In this document: piece after piece, positions 33,401 through 33,571 of the stretch
How positions within the stretch are numbered: the stretch's first letter is position 1
Layout: every line of letters begins with the position of its first letter
NCBI RefSeq assembly: GCF_051401765.1
Contig: NW_027480530.1
Span: 1,488,001-1,552,000, forward strand
Length of the DNA: 64,000 bases
Origin: Calliopsis andreniformis
Lineage: Eukaryota; Arthropoda; Insecta; Hymenoptera; Andrenidae
Direction of reading: 5' to 3'
Notes under the pieces: generated by a model
The model's input: only the letters and a program-made list of their open reading frames with translations
Told to the model about the DNA's origin: nothing
The model's database searches: none
Translations under genes and position numbers: made by a program

Positions 33401-33571
33401 CACACTGCTACTGACACTAACACTGCTCCTGGCTCTGCTCCTGACACTGCACCTGAGGATGCTCCTGACTCTGACGCTGCACCTGACACTGCTCCTGCCA
33501 CTGCTCCTGACACTGACACTGGCACTGCTCCTGACACTGACACTGCTCCTGACACTGACACTGCTTCTTGA
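2..33571 (+). CDS. Giant Asp-Thr-Ala-Pro repeat reading frame, 5' end outside window (coding status uncertain)
   Basis: Seen: 11,189 consecutive sense codons from base 2, ended by TGA at 33569-33571. The frame is open at the left edge, so the true start is upstream; the first in-window start-like codon (GTG at 449, inside the repeat, with no preceding signal) has no special standing. The product is a monotonous Asp/Thr/Ala/Pro polymer (DTAP, DTDTAP) with scattered Gly, Val, Asn, Glu, His and Ser. Cys, Lys, Phe and Tyr are rare, and I see no Trp. No signal peptide, membrane segment or folded domain is visible. If made, it would be acidic, disordered and rich in Thr and Pro, as in heavily O-glycosylated mucin-like or matrix proteins; that is composition only, not homology. 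Against coding: the consensus codons cannot reach a stop in one substitution, replacement changes are common, and the antisense frame is equally long. For coding: the register is never broken. No family recognised. Confidence 0.3.
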   Translation, partial: HAPDTDTAGDPDNAPDAAPVTDTDTAPDTTPEIAAVTDTSPVTAPDTDGAANPENAPDTAPDTAADTGTAAVPQNAPEYAPHTDTAPDTAPDTDTAPHNAPDTDTAPDNDTDTATDTDTAPGSAPDTAPDTDIAPDTARDIAAHTDTAPVTARDTDTAPDTDTAPQTAPHTGAAPDAAPDADTAADTATDAAPDTAPDTVTATDIGPAPGSAPDTAPDTDPSADTVPDTAPGTAPDTAPDTDTAPDTAPETAPDTAPDTDSDPDTAPDTSTAPDTAPGTSPVTETAPDTAPDTDTAADPDNALGNSPDTDTAPDTAPDTAPDTGTAPQTAPDTEAAPDTDANTASDTDTAPDTDTAPDTAPDTDTAPHTAPDSDTAPENAPDTDAAPDTAPDAAPVTTPDTGTAPDTATDSAPDTAPDTAPDTDTAPDTAPDTDSAPDTAPDTDTDTPPGTAPDTYTGPVTDTAPHTAPDTDTAPHTAPDTDTAPENAPDTDAAPDTAPVTAPDTDPDTAPDTDTAPDTAPDTAPDTDIAPDTARDIAAHTDTAPVTARDTDTAPDTDTAPQTAPDTDAAPDAAPDADTAADTATDAAPDTAPDTVTATDIGPAPGSAPDTAPDTDPSADTVPDTAPGTAPDTAPDTDTAPDTAPDTDTAPNTAPDTDTTPDTVPNIAADTDTAPDTGTVPDTAPDTDTAPATVPDTAAHKDTAPDTDTAPHTAPDTDTGTATGHAPDTDTAADPDNAPDAAPVTDTDTARDTTPETAAVTDTSPVTAPDTDAAADPENAPDTAPDTDTAPESAPDTGTAAVPENAPESGPHTYSAPDTAPDTDTVTAPDTDSASVTAPDTDTVTDTAPDPAPDTAPGTDTAPDTAPDAAPDTDTCPDTAPESDTGPDTAPDTNTAPDTAPGTSPVTDTAPDTAPDTDTAADPANALGNAPDTDNAPDTAPDTAPDTDTAPVTAPDTGTAAKTENAPDSAPDTETAPETAPDPGTAPQTAPDTEAAPDTDTNTASDTDTAPGAAPDTAPETGTAPDTDTDTAPATDTAPDTGTAPGSAPNTAPDTHTAPDTAPDTDTGTATDHAPDTDTAADPDNAPNTAPVTDTDTAPDTTPEIVAVNDTAPVTAPDTDGAADPENAPDTAPDTGTAADTAPDTDTAPDNDTDTATGTDTAPGSAPDTAPENAPDSDAAPDTAPVTAPDTDTGTAPDTDTAPDTDTAPDTAPDTAPDTGIAPDTARDIAAHTDTAPVTARDTDSAPDTDTAPQTAPDTDAAPDAAPDADTAAHTATDAAPDSAPDTDTATDIGPAPGSAPDTAPDTDPSADTVPDTAPGTAPDTAPDTDTAPDTAPDTAPDTAPDTDSDPDTAPDTNTAPDTAPGTSPVTDSAPDTAPDTDTAADPDNALGNAPDTDTAPDTAPDTAPDTDTAPVTAPDTDTGTAPDTDTAPDTDTAPCTATDTDTAPVTAPDIAPDTDPAPDTAPETAPDTDTAPNTAADTDTTPDTVPNIAADTDTAPDTGTGPDTAPDTDTAPATVPDTGAHKVTAPDTDTAPDTAPDTDTAPHTAPDSDTAPENAPDTDAAPDTAPDAAPDTAPDTAPDTDTAPVTAPDTGTAAKPENVPDSAPDTETAPETAPDTGTAPQTAPDTEAAPDTDTNTASDTDTAPGTAPDTAPETGTAPDTDTDTAPDTDTAPDTGTAPGSAPNTAPDTHTAPDTAPDTDTGTATDHAPDTDTAADPDNAPNTAPVTDTDTAPDTTPEIVAVTDTSPVTAPDTDGAADPENAPDTAPDTDTAGDTAADTGTAAVPENAPESAPRTDTAPDTAPDTDTAPHTAPDTGTAPDNDTDTATDTDTAPGSAPDTAPDTAPDSDAAPGAGTAPGSAPGTAPDAAPDTAPDTDTGTATDHAPDTDTAGDPDNAPDAAPVTDTDTAPDTTPEIAAVTDTSPVTAPDTDGAANPENAPDTAPDTAADTGTAAVPQNAPEYAPHTDTAPDTAPHTDTAPHNAPDTDTAPDNDTDTATDTDTAPGSAPDTAPDTDIAPDTARDIAAHTDTAPVTARDTDTAPDTDTAPQTAPHTGAAPDAAPDADTAADTATDAAPDTAPDTVTATDIGPAPGSAPDTAPDTDPSADTVPDTAPVTAPDTAPDTDTAPDTAPETAPDTAPDTDSDPDTAPDTSTAPDTAPGTSPVTETAPDTAPDTDTAADPDNALGNSPDTDTAPDTAPDTAPDTGTAPQTAPDTEAAPDTDANTASDTDTAPDTDTAPDTAPDTDTAPHTAPDSDTAPENAPDTDAAPDTAPDAAPVTTPDTGTAPDTATDSAPDTAPDTAPDTDTAPDTAPDTDSAPDTAPDTDTDTPPGTAPDTYTGPVTDTAPHTAPDTDTAPHTAPDTDTAPENAPDTDAAPDTAPVTAPDTDPDTAPDTDTAPDTAPDTAPDTDIAPDTARDIAAHTDTAPVTARDTDTAPDTDTAPQTAPDTDAAPDAAPDADTAADTATDAAPDTAPDTVTATDIGPAPGSAPDTAPDTDPSADTVPDTAPGTAPDTAPDTDTAPDTAPDTDTAPNTAPDTDTTPDTVPNIAADTDTAPDTGTVPDTAPDTDTAPATVPDTAAHKDTAPDTDTAPHTAPDTDTGTATGHAPDTDTAADPDNAPDAAPVTDTDTARDTTPETAAVTDTSPVTAPDTDAAADPENAPDTAPDTDTAPESAPDTGTAAVPENAPESGPHTYSAPDTAPDTDTVTAPDTDSASVTAPDTDTVTDTAPDPAPDTAPGTDTAPDTAPDAAPDTDTCPDTAPESDTGPDTAPDTNTAPDTAPGTSPVTDTAPDTAPDTDTAADPANALGNAPDTDNAPDTAPDTAPDTDTAPVTAPDTGTAAKTENAPDSAPDTETAPETAPDPGTAPQTAPDTEAAPDTDTNTASDTDTAPGAAPDTAPETGTAPDTDTDTAPATDTAPDTGTAPGSAPNTAPDTHTAPDTAPDTDTGTATDHAPDTDTAADPDNAPNTAPVTDTDTAPDTTPEIVAVNDTAPVTAPDTDGAADPENAPDTAPDTGTAADTAADTGTAAVPENAPEYAPHTDTAPDTAPDTDTAPHTAPDTDTAPDNDTDTATDTDTAPGSAPDTAPEDAPDSDAAPDTAPVTAPDTDTGTAPDTDTAPDTDTAPCTATDTDTAPVTAPDIAPDTDPAPDTAPETAPETDTAPNTAPDTDTTPDTVPNIAADTDTAHDTGTGPDTAPDTDTAPASVPDTGARKDTAPDTDTAPDTDTAPVTAPDTDTDPDTAPVSATDPDTAPDTAPDTDTAPATALGTAPDSDTAPDTAPDTDTGTATDHAADTDTAADPDNAPGTAPATDTDTAPDTAPEIAAVTDTSPVTAPDTDGAADPENAPDTAPDTDTAPDTASDTGTAAVPENAPESAPHTDTAPDTAPDTDTAPHTAPDTDTAPDTGTGPDTAPDTDTAPATVPDTGGHKDTAPDTDSAPDTAPHTAPDTDTGTATVHAPDTAPETAPDTDTAPNTAPDTDTTPDTVPNIAADSDTAPDTGTGPDTAPDTDTAPATVPDTGAHKDTAPDTDTAPDTAPDTAPDTAPDTDTAPDTGTDTAPDTDTGPVTDTAPHTAPDTDTAPHTAPDTDTAPENAPDTDAAPDTASVTAPDTDTDTAPDTDTAPDTETAPDTAHDTAPDTDTAPDTAPDTDTAADPDNAPDNAPDTAPEAETAPPTVPYTAAHTDTAPVTGTAPDTHSDTAPDTAPDTDIAPDTAPDTHTATDTARDTDTAPDTAPDTARVTDTARGTAPDTDTAGDPDNVPDTAPDTAPDTDTDTAPDTDTATDTDTAPDTAPDTDTAPDTAPDTDTAADPDNAPDTAPDTARVTDTAPGTAPDTDTAGDPDHVPDTAPDTAPDTDTDTDAAPDTAPVTAPDTDTDTAPDTDTAPDTAHDTAPDTDTAFDTAPDTDTAAEPDNAPDTAPDTAPETDTAPPTVPDTAAHTDTAPVTVTAPDTDSASVTAPDTDTATDTAPDPAPDTAPGTDTAPDTAPDAAPDTDTCPDTAPESDTGPDTAPDTNTAPDTAPGTSPVTDTAPDTAPDTDTAADPANALGNAPVTDTDTARDTTPEIAAVTATSPVTAPDSDTAPEKAPDTDAAPDTAPDAAPDTTPDTGTAPDNDSDTATDTDNAPGSAPDTAPENAPDSDAAPDTAPVTAPDTDTGTAPDTDTAPDTDTAPCTATDTDTAPVTAPDIAPDTDPAPDTAPETAPDTDTAPNTAADTDTTPDTVPNIAADTDTAPDTGTGPDTAPDTDTAPATVPDTGAHKVTAPDTDTAPDTAPHTAPDTDTAPDTAPETAPDTAPDTDSDPDTAPDTNTAPDTAPRTSPDTDTAPATVPDTAAHKDTAPDTDTAPHTAPDTDTGTATGHAPDTDTAADPDNAPDAAPVTDTDTARDTTPETAAVTDTSPVTAPDTDAAADPENAPDTAPDTDTAPESAPDTGTAAVPENAPESGPHTYSAPDTAPDTDTVTAPDTDSASVTAPDTDTDPDTAPVSATDPDTAPDTAPDTDTAPATALGTAPDIAPDTDPAPDTAPETAPETDTDPNTAPDTDTSPDTVPNIAADTDTAHDTGTGPDTAPDTDTAPASVPDTGARKDTAPDTDTAPDTDTAPVTAPDTDTDPDTAPVSATDPDTAPDTAPDTDTAPATALGTAPDSDTAPDTAPDTDTGTATDHAADTDTAADPDNAPGTAPATDTDTAPDTAPEIAAVTDTSPVTAPDTDGAADPENAPDTAPDTDTAPDTASDTGTAAVPENAPESAPHTDTAPDTAPDTDTAPHTAPDTDTAPDTGTGPDTAPDTDTAPATVPDTGGHKDTAPDTDSAPDTAPHTAPDTDTGTATVHAPDTAPETAPDTDTAPNTAPDTDTTPDTVPNIAADSDTAPDTGTGPDTAPDTDTAPATVPDTGAHKDTAPDTDTAPDTAPDTAPDTAPDTDTAPDTGTDTAPDTDTGPVTDTAPHTAPDTDTAPHTAPDTDTAPENAPDTDAAPDTASVTAPDTDTDTAPDTDTAPDTETAPDTAHDTAPDTDTAPDTAPDTDPAADPDNAPDNAPDTAPEAETAPPTVPYTAAHTDTAPVTGTAPDTHSDTAPDTAPDTDIAPDTAPDTHTATDTAPDTDTAPDTAPDTARVTDTARGTAPGTDTAGDPDNVPDTAPDTAPDTDTDTAPDTDTATDTDTAPDTAPDTDTAPDTAPDTDTAADPDNAPDTAPDTARVTDTAPGTAPDTDTAGDPDHVPDTAPDTAPDTDTDTDAAPDTAPVTAPDTDTDTAPDTDTAPDTAHDTAPDTDTAFDTAPDTDTAAEPDNAPDTAPDTAPETDTAPPTVPDTAAHTDTAPVTVTAPDTDSASVTAPDTDTATDTAPDPAPDTAPGTDTAPDTAPDAAPDTDTCPDTAPESDTGPDTAPDTNTAPDTAPGTSPVTDTAPDTAPDTDTAADPANALGNAPVTDTDTARDTTPEIAAVTATSPVTAPDSDTAPEKAPDTDAAPDTAPDAAPDTTPDTGTAPDNDSDTATDTDNAPGSAPDTAPENAPDSDAAPDTAPVTAPDTDTGTAPDTDTAPDTDTAPCTATDTDTAPVTAPDIAPDTDPAPDTAPETAPDTDTAPNTAADTDTTPDTVPNIAADTDTAPDTDTAADPANALGNAPDTDNAPDTAPDTAPDTDTAPVTAPDTGTAAKTENAPDSAPDTETAPETAPDPGTAPDNDTDTATDTDTAPGSAPDTAPEDAPDSDAAPDTAPVTAPDTDTGTAPDTDTAPDTDTAPCTATDTDTAPVTAPDIAPDTDPAPDTAPETAPETDTAPNTAPDTDTTPDTVPNIAADTDTAHDTGTGPDTAPDTDTAPASVPDTDTDPDTAPVSATDPDTAPDTAPDTDTAPATALGTAPDSDTAPDTAPDTDTGTATDHAADTDTAADPDNAPGTAPATDTDTAPDTAPEIAAVTDTSPVTAPDTDGAADPENAPDTAPDTDTAPDTASDTGTAAVPENAPESAPHTDTAPDTAPDTDTAPHTAPDTDTAPDTGTGPDTAPDTDTAPATVPDTGGHKDTAPDTDSAPDTAPHTAPDTVTGTATVHAPDTAPETAPDSDTAPNTAPDTDTTPDTVPNIAADSDTAPDTGTGPDTAPDTDTAPATVPDTGAHKDTAPDTDTAPDTAPDTAPDTAPDTDTAPDTGTDTAPDTDTGPVTDTAPHTAPDTDTAPHTAPDTDTAPENAPDTDAAPDTASVTAPDTDTDTAPDTDTAPDTETAPDTAHDTAPDTDIAPDTAPDTHTATDTAPDTDTAPDTAPDTARVTDTARGTAPDTDTAGDPDNVPDTAPDTAPDTDTDTAPDTDTATDTDTAPDTAPDTDTAPDTAPDTDTAADPDNAPDTAPDTARVTDTAPGTAPDTDTAGDPDHVPDTAPDTAPDTDTDTDAAPDTAPVTAPDTDTDTAPDTGTAPDTDTAPDTAHDTAPDTDTAFDTAPDTDTAAEPDNAPDTAPDTAPETDTAPPTVPDTAAHTDTAPVTVTAPDTDSASVTAPDTDTATDTAPDPAPDTAPGTDTAPDTAPDAAPDTDTCPDTAPESDIGPDTAPDTNTAPDTAPGTSPVTDTAPDTAPDTDTAADPANALGNAPDTDNAPDTAPDTAPDTDTAPVTAPDTGTAAKAENAPDSAPDTETAPETAPDPGTAPQTAPDTEAAPDTDTNTASDTDTAPGAAPDTAPETGTAPDTDTDTAPATDTAPDTGTAPGSDPNTAPDTHTAPDTAPDTDTGTATDHAPDTDTAADPDNAPNTAPVTDTDTAPDTTPEIVAVNDTAPVTAPDTDGAANPENAPDTAPDTGTAADTAADTGTAAVPENAPEYAPHTDTAPDTAPDTDTAPHTAPDTDTAPDNDTDTATDTDTAPGSAPDTAPENAPDSDAVPDTAPVTAPDTDTGTAPDTDTAPDTDTAPCTATDTDTAPVTAPDIAPDTDPAPDTAPETAPETDTAPNTAPDTDTTPDTVPNIAADTDTAHDTGTGPDTAPDTDTAPASVPDTGARKDTAPDTDTAPDTDTAPVTDTAPATVRDTGAHKDTAPDTDTAPDTAPDTAPDTAPDTDTARDTGTDTAPDTDTGPVTDTAPHTAPDTDTAPHTAPDTDTAPENAPDTDAAPDTASVTAPDTDTDTAPDTDTAPDTETAPDTAHDTAPDTDTAPDTAPDTDTAADPDNAPDNAPDTAPEAETAPPTVPYTAAHTDTAPVTGTAPDTHSDTAPDTAPDTDIAPDTAPDTHTATDTAPDTDTAPDTAPDTARVTDTARGTAPDTDTAGDPDNVPDTAPDTAPDTDTDTAPDTDTATDTDAAPDTAPDTDTAPDTAPDTDTAADPDNAPDTAPDTARVTDTAPGTAPDTDTAGDPDHVPDTAPDTAPDTDTDTDAAPDTAPVTAPDTDTDTAPDTDTAPDTDTAPDTAHDTAPDTDTAFDTAPDTDTAAEPDNAPDTAPDTAPETDTAPPTVPDTAAHTDTAPVTVTAPDTDTDTGPDTAPDTDIAPDTAPDTHTATDTAPETDTAPDTAPDTARVTDTAPGTAPDTDTAGDPDHVPDTAPDTAPDTDTDTDTAPDTAPVTAPDTDTDPDTAPVSDTDPDTAPDTAPDTDTAPDTAPGTAPDSDTAPDTAPDTDTGTATDHAADTDTPADPDNAPGTAPATDTDTAPDTAPEIAADTDTSPVTAPDTDGAADPENAPDTAPDTDTAPDTAPDTARVTDTAPGTAPDTDTAGDPDHVLDTAPDTAPDTDTDTDTAPDTDTAPVTAPDTDIAPDTAPVSDTDPDTAPDTAPDTDTAPDTAPGTAPDSDTAPDTAPDTDTGTATDHAADTDTAADPDNAPGTAPATDTHTAPDTAPEIAAVTDTSPVTAPDTDGAADPENAPDTAPDTDTAPDTASDTGTAAVPENAPEYAPHTDTAPDTAPDTDTAPHTAPDTDTAPDNDTDTATDTDTAPGSTPDTAPENAPDSDAAPDTAPVTAPDTDTGTAPDTDTAPDTDTAPGTATDTDTAPATAPDIAPDTDPAPDTAPETAPDTDTAPNTAPDTDTTPDTVASIAADTDTAPDTGTVPDTAPDTDTAPATVPDTAAHKDTAPDTDTAPHTAPDTDTGTATGHAPDTDTAADPDNAPDAAPVTDTDTARDTTPETAAVTVTSPVTAPDTDAAADPENAPDTAPDTDTAPESAPDTGTAAVPENAPESGPHTDSAPDSAPGTDTVTAPDTDSAPVTAPDSDTATDTAPDPAADTAPGTDTAPDTAPDAAPDTDTCPDTAPETDTGPDTAPDTDTARHTAPDTDTARHTAPDTDTARHAAPDTDTAPENAPDTHAAPDSAPDTAPDTAPDTDTAPDTDTAPDTGTDTAPDTDTGPVTDTAPHTAPDTDTCPDTAPESDTGPDTAPDTGTAPHTAPDTDTAPENAPDTDAAPDTAPVTAPDTDTDTAPDTDTAPDTDTAPDTAADTDPDTDTAPDTAPDTDSAPDTAPDTDTDTPPGTAPHTDTGPVTNPAPHTAPDTDPDTDTAPGTDSAPDTADDNDTARDTARDIAAHTDTAHVTARDTDPAPDPAPDTAPDTDAAPDTTPDTDSAPDTAPDTDTDTPPGTTPDTDTGPVTDTAPHTAPDTDPDTDTAPGTDSAPETADDNDTARDAARDIAAHTDTAPLTAHDTDTAPDTDTAPQTASDTDAAPDAAPAADTAADTATDTAPDTAPATDTATDIGPAPGSAPDTAPDTDPSADTVPDTAPGTAPDTAPVTDTAPDTAPDTAPDTAPVTDSDPDTAPDTNTAPDTAPGTSPVTDTAPDTAPDTGTAPQTAPDTEAAPDTDTNTASDTDTAPGTAPATAPETGTAPDADTDTAPDTDTAPDPGTAPGSAPNTAPDTHTAPVPAPDTDGAADPENAPDTAPDTDTAGDTAADTGTAAVPENAPESAPRTDTAPDAAPGAGPAPGSAPDTAPDTDPSADTVPDTAPGTAPDTAPVTDTAPDTAPDTAPDTAPVTDSDPDTAPDTNTAPDTAPGTSPVTDTARDTTPETAAVTVTSPVTAPDTDAAADPENAPDTAPDTDTAPESAPDTGTAAVPENAPESGPHTDSAPDSAPGTDTVTAPDTDSAPVTAPDSDTATDTAPDPAADTAPGTDTAPDTAPDAAPDTDTCPDTAPETDTGPDTAPDTDTARHTAPDTDTARHTAPDTDTARHAAPDTDTAPENAPDTHAAPDSAPDTAPDTAPDTDTAPDTDTAPDTGTDTAPDTDTGPVTDTAPHTAPDTDTCPDTAPESDTGPDTAPDTGTAPHTAPDTDTAPENAPDTDAAPDTAPVTAPDTDTDTAPDTDTAPDTDTAPDTAADTDPDTDTAPDTAPDTDSAPDTAPDTDTDTPPGTAPHTDTGPVTNPAPHTAPDTDPDTDTAPGTDSAPDTADDNDTARDTARDIAAHTDTAHVTARDTDPAPDPAPDTAPDTDAAPDTTPDTDSAPDTAPDTDTDTPPGTTPDTDTGPVTDTAPHTAPDTDPDTDTAPGTDSAPETADDNDTARDAARDIAAHTDTAPLTAHDTDTAPDTDTAPQTASDTDAAPDAAPAADTAADTATDTAPDTAPATDTATDIGPAPGSAPDTAPDTDPSADTVPDTAPGTAPDTAPVTDTAPDTAPDTAPDTAPVTDSDPDTAPDTNTAPDTAPGTSPVTDTAPDTAPDTGTAPQTAPDTEAAPDTDTNTASDTDTAPGTAPATAPETGTAPDADTDTAPDTDTAPDPGTAPGSAPNTAPDTHSAPVPAPDTDGAADPENAPDTAPDTDTAGDTAADTGTAAVPENAPESAPRTDTAPDAAPGAGTAPGSAPGTDTAPDNDTDTAADTDTAPGSAPDTAPDTAPDSDAAPGAGTAPGSAPGTAPDAAPDTAPDTDTGTATDRAPDTDTAGDPDNAPDTAPVTDTDTAPDTTPEIAAVTDTSPVTAPDTDGAANPENAPDTAPDTAADTGTAAVPQNAPEYAPHTDTAPDTAPDTDTAPHTAPDTDTAPDNDTDTATDTDTAPGSAPDTAPENAPDSVAAPDTAPVTAPGTDTGTAPDTDTAPDTDTAHCTATDTDTAPVTAPDIAPDTDPAPDTAPETAPDTDTAPNTAPDTDTNPDTVPNIAADSDTAPDTGTVPDTAPDTDTAPATVPDTAAHKDTAPDSDTAPDTASDTDTGTATDHAPDTDTAADPDNAPNTASVTDTDTAPDTTPEIVAVTDTSPVTAPDTDGAADPENAPDTAPDTGTAADTAADTGTAAVPENAPEYAPHTDTAPDTAPDTDNAPHTAPDTDTAPDNDTDTATDTDTAPGSAPDTAPENAPDSDAAPDTAPVTAPDTDTGTAPDTDTAPDTDTAPCTATDTDTAPVTAPDIAPDTDPAPDTAPETAPETDTAPNTAPDTDTTPDTVPNIAADTDTAHDTGTGPDTAPDTDTAPASVPDTGARKDTAPDTDTAPDTDTAPLTAPDTDTDPDTAPVSATDPDTAPDTAPDTDTAPATAPGTAPDSDTAPDTAPDTDTGTATDHAADTDTAADPDNAPGTAPATDTDTAPDTAPEIAAVTDTSPVTAPDTDGAADPENAPDTAPDTDTAPDTDTAPDTASDIGTAAVPENAPESAPHTDTAPDTAPDTDTAPDTAPDTDTAPDNDTDTATGTDTAPGSAPDTAPENAPDSDAAPDTAPVTAPDTDTGTARDTNTAPDTDTAPDTAPDTAPDTDIAPDTARDIAAHTVTAPVTARDTDTAPDTDTAPQTAPDTDAAPDAAPDADTAADTATDAAPDSAPDTDTATDIGPAPGSAPDTAPDTDPSADTVPDTAAGTAPDTAPDTDTASDTAPDTAPDTAPDTDSDPDTAPDTNTAPDTAPGTSPVTDSAPDTAPDTDTAADPDNALGNAPDTDTAPDTAPDTAPDTDTAPVTAPDTGTAAKPENAPDSAPDTETAPETAPVTGTAPDTHSDTAPDTAPDTDIAPHTAPDTHTATDTAPDTDTAPDTAPDTARVTDTAPGTAPDTDTAGDPDNVPDNAPDTTPDTDTDTDTAPDTDTAPVTAPDTDTDTDTAPVSDTDPDTAPDTTPDTDTAPDTVPDTAPDSDTAPDTAPDTDIGTATEHAADTDTAADPDNAPDTAPATDTDPAPDTTPEIAAVTDTSPVTAPDTDGAADPENAADTPPDTDTAADTAAGTGSAAVPENATESAPHTDTAPDTAPDTDTAPHTAPDTDTAPDNDTHTATDTNTAPGSAPDTAPEDAPDSDAAPDTAPATAPDTDTGTAPDTDTAPDTDTAS
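3420..4266 (+). repeat. Block B, copy 1 (about 847 bp)
   Basis: Matches 31656-32502 (offset 28236) and 42942-43788 (a further 11286). It contains the GTGACAGCTCGT island at about 3714 and the GACATAGGACCT island near 3875. To the left it joins block A at the point where block A lacks 108 bp. Confidence 0.85.
4240..5658 (+). repeat. Mosaic segment between the two block A copies
   Basis: This stretch is assembled from pieces found elsewhere. Bases 4240-4623 match about 12454-12837 (offset 8214), including the word CACAAAGTCACTG. Bases about 4764-5254 match about 2850-3340 (offset 1914). Bases about 5465-5658 match about 29285-29478 (offset 23820). All offsets are multiples of 6. No unique sequence is seen. 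Confidence 0.8.
5659..9085 (+). repeat. 3.4-kb block A, copy 2
   Basis: Near-identical copy of 1-3427 (two mismatches noticed). The right boundary is where this copy has 108 bp missing from copy 1; the match resumes at about 9196 and fails near 9386, where this copy reads ACACCGCTCCTTGTACTG. Confidence 0.93.
8850..10070 (+). repeat. Block J, copy 1 (about 1.2 kb)
   Basis: Matches about 30288-31508 (offset 21438 = 3573 hexamers). Related versions lie at 36011-37130, 44231-45350, 47658-48710, 51388-52450 and 57886-58945. It contains the GAAATAGTTGCTGTC island and the words CTTGTACTGCTACAG and CTCGCAAAGAC. It bridges the end of block A copy 2 and the start of block C. Confidence 0.8.
9431..12723 (+). 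repeat. 3.3-kb block C, copy 1
   Basis: Matches 13547-16839 at offset 4116 (686 hexamers) with about eight differences noticed, for example near 10459 (ACGACCCC against ACTACCCC), near 11190 (GCTCGT against GCTCCT) and near 11863 (CACTGC against CACGGC). It carries the diagnostic word GAAGCTGAAACTGCACCTCC near 11018, which marks every copy of this module, and the only Phe word (GCTTTTGAC), near 11711. Copy 1 and copy 2 diverge after 12723 and 16839. Confidence 0.92.
12724..13546 (+). repeat. Mosaic spacer between block C copies 1 and 2
   Basis: Made of known pieces. The part up to about 12837 continues the match to 4240-4623. Bases about 12838-12970 resemble 720-835. Bases 12982-13440 match about 2062-2520 (offset 10920). 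Bases 13441-13546 match 9721-9826 (offset 3720). No unique sequence. Confidence 0.8.
13547..16839 (+). repeat. 3.3-kb block C, copy 2
   Basis: Copy of 9431-12723 at offset 4116. Private changes include GATCCT near 13619, CTAGCCCC near 13647, CCTGGTACAG near 15383 and GAAAAAGC near 16385. It is joined on the right to 16840-17046, which matches 2752-2958 (offset 14088). Confidence 0.92.
16840..17480 (+). repeat. Mosaic spacer between block C copies 2 and 3
   Basis: Bases 16840-17046 match about 2752-2958 (offset 14088), including CAATGCACTTGGCAATG. Bases 17047-17478 match about 9211-9642 (offset 7836), including the GAGGACGCTCC word that is otherwise at 9289. At 17478 the sequence jumps into block C copy 3. 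Confidence 0.8.
17481..19741 (+). repeat. Block C, copy 3, with a 204-bp deletion and an 18-bp insertion
   Basis: Matches 13839-16285. The offset is 3642 up to about 18690, then 3438, showing loss of 204 bp (34 hexamers) relative to copy 2; this removes the GAAGCTGAAACTG marker. An 18-bp gain near 19213 (extra GGCACTGCTCCTGACACT) shifts the offset to 3456. The match ends at 16285/19741, where copy 2 reads CAGTCACTG and copy 3 reads CTGACACTGACAATG. Confidence 0.88.
19127..20713 (+). repeat. Block F, copy 1 (1.6 kb)
   Basis: Matches 34415-36001 at offset 15288 (2548 hexamers). Differences are few; the clearest is the 18-bp GGC/GAC arrangement near 19213, and copy 1 has GCTAATCCT near 20317 where copy 2 has GCTGATCCT. 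It overlaps the right half of block C copy 3 because the modules were duplicated in different combinations. Confidence 0.85.
21004..25672 (+). repeat. 4.7-kb block I, copy 1
   Basis: Matches 59422-64000 with offset 38418 up to about 23178 and 38328 after about 23268, a 90-bp (15-hexamer) deletion in the right-hand copy. It holds the GAAGCTGAAACTG marker near 21480, the GATACAGACACTGAC word near 22347 and the triple CTCGTCAC cluster at 24715-24780. The match runs off the right window edge. Confidence 0.9.
24262..26640 (+). repeat. 2.4-kb block E, copy 1
   Basis: Matches 26872-29250 at offset 2610 (435 hexamers). It contains three CTCGTCAC words in a row (24715-24780), CCCGACACTCACGCAGC near 24813, ATGACAATGACACTGC near 25425 and 25742, and two versions of the GTGACAGCTCGT island. 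Copies 1 and 2 part at 26640/29250, where copy 1 reads GCGCAGGACC and copy 2 GCGCAGGCAC. Confidence 0.9.
26641..26871 (+). repeat. Spacer between block E copies 1 and 2
   Basis: These 231 bases repeat the internal part of block E near 25975-26210 (CTTCTGCTGACACTGTTCC through GGCACTTCTCC). The 2610-bp tandem therefore looks like an unequal exchange whose junction fell inside the block. Confidence 0.75.
26872..29250 (+). repeat. 2.4-kb block E, copy 2
   Basis: Copy of 24262-26640 at offset 2610. One clear private change is CTCACAGTGC near 29061 against CTCACACTGC at 26451. Its right flank, not that of copy 1, is shared with block E copy 3 (38847-42125). Confidence 0.9.
29251..30287 (+). repeat. 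Mosaic segment after block E copy 2
   Basis: Bases 29285-29850 match 5465-6030 (offset 23820). The whole stretch to about 29960 is repeated at 41441-42116 (offset 12156). Bases about 29970-30287 resemble 33593-33840 and 23870-24130. No unique sequence is seen. Confidence 0.75.
30288..31508 (+). repeat. Block J, copy 2
   Basis: Matches 8850-10070 (offset 21438); the part from 30822 onward is repeated at 42126 onward. It has CCA to TCA at 30368-30370, which creates a stop in the antisense Arg-Ser-Ser-Val frame, and GCTCCGCTC at 31138. Confidence 0.8.
31656..32502 (+). repeat. Block B, copy 2
   Basis: Matches 3420-4266 (offset 28236) and 42942-43788 (offset 11286). Between this block and block J there is an 18-bp addition near 31520 relative to 42820, which changes the offset from 11304 to 11286. 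Confidence 0.85.
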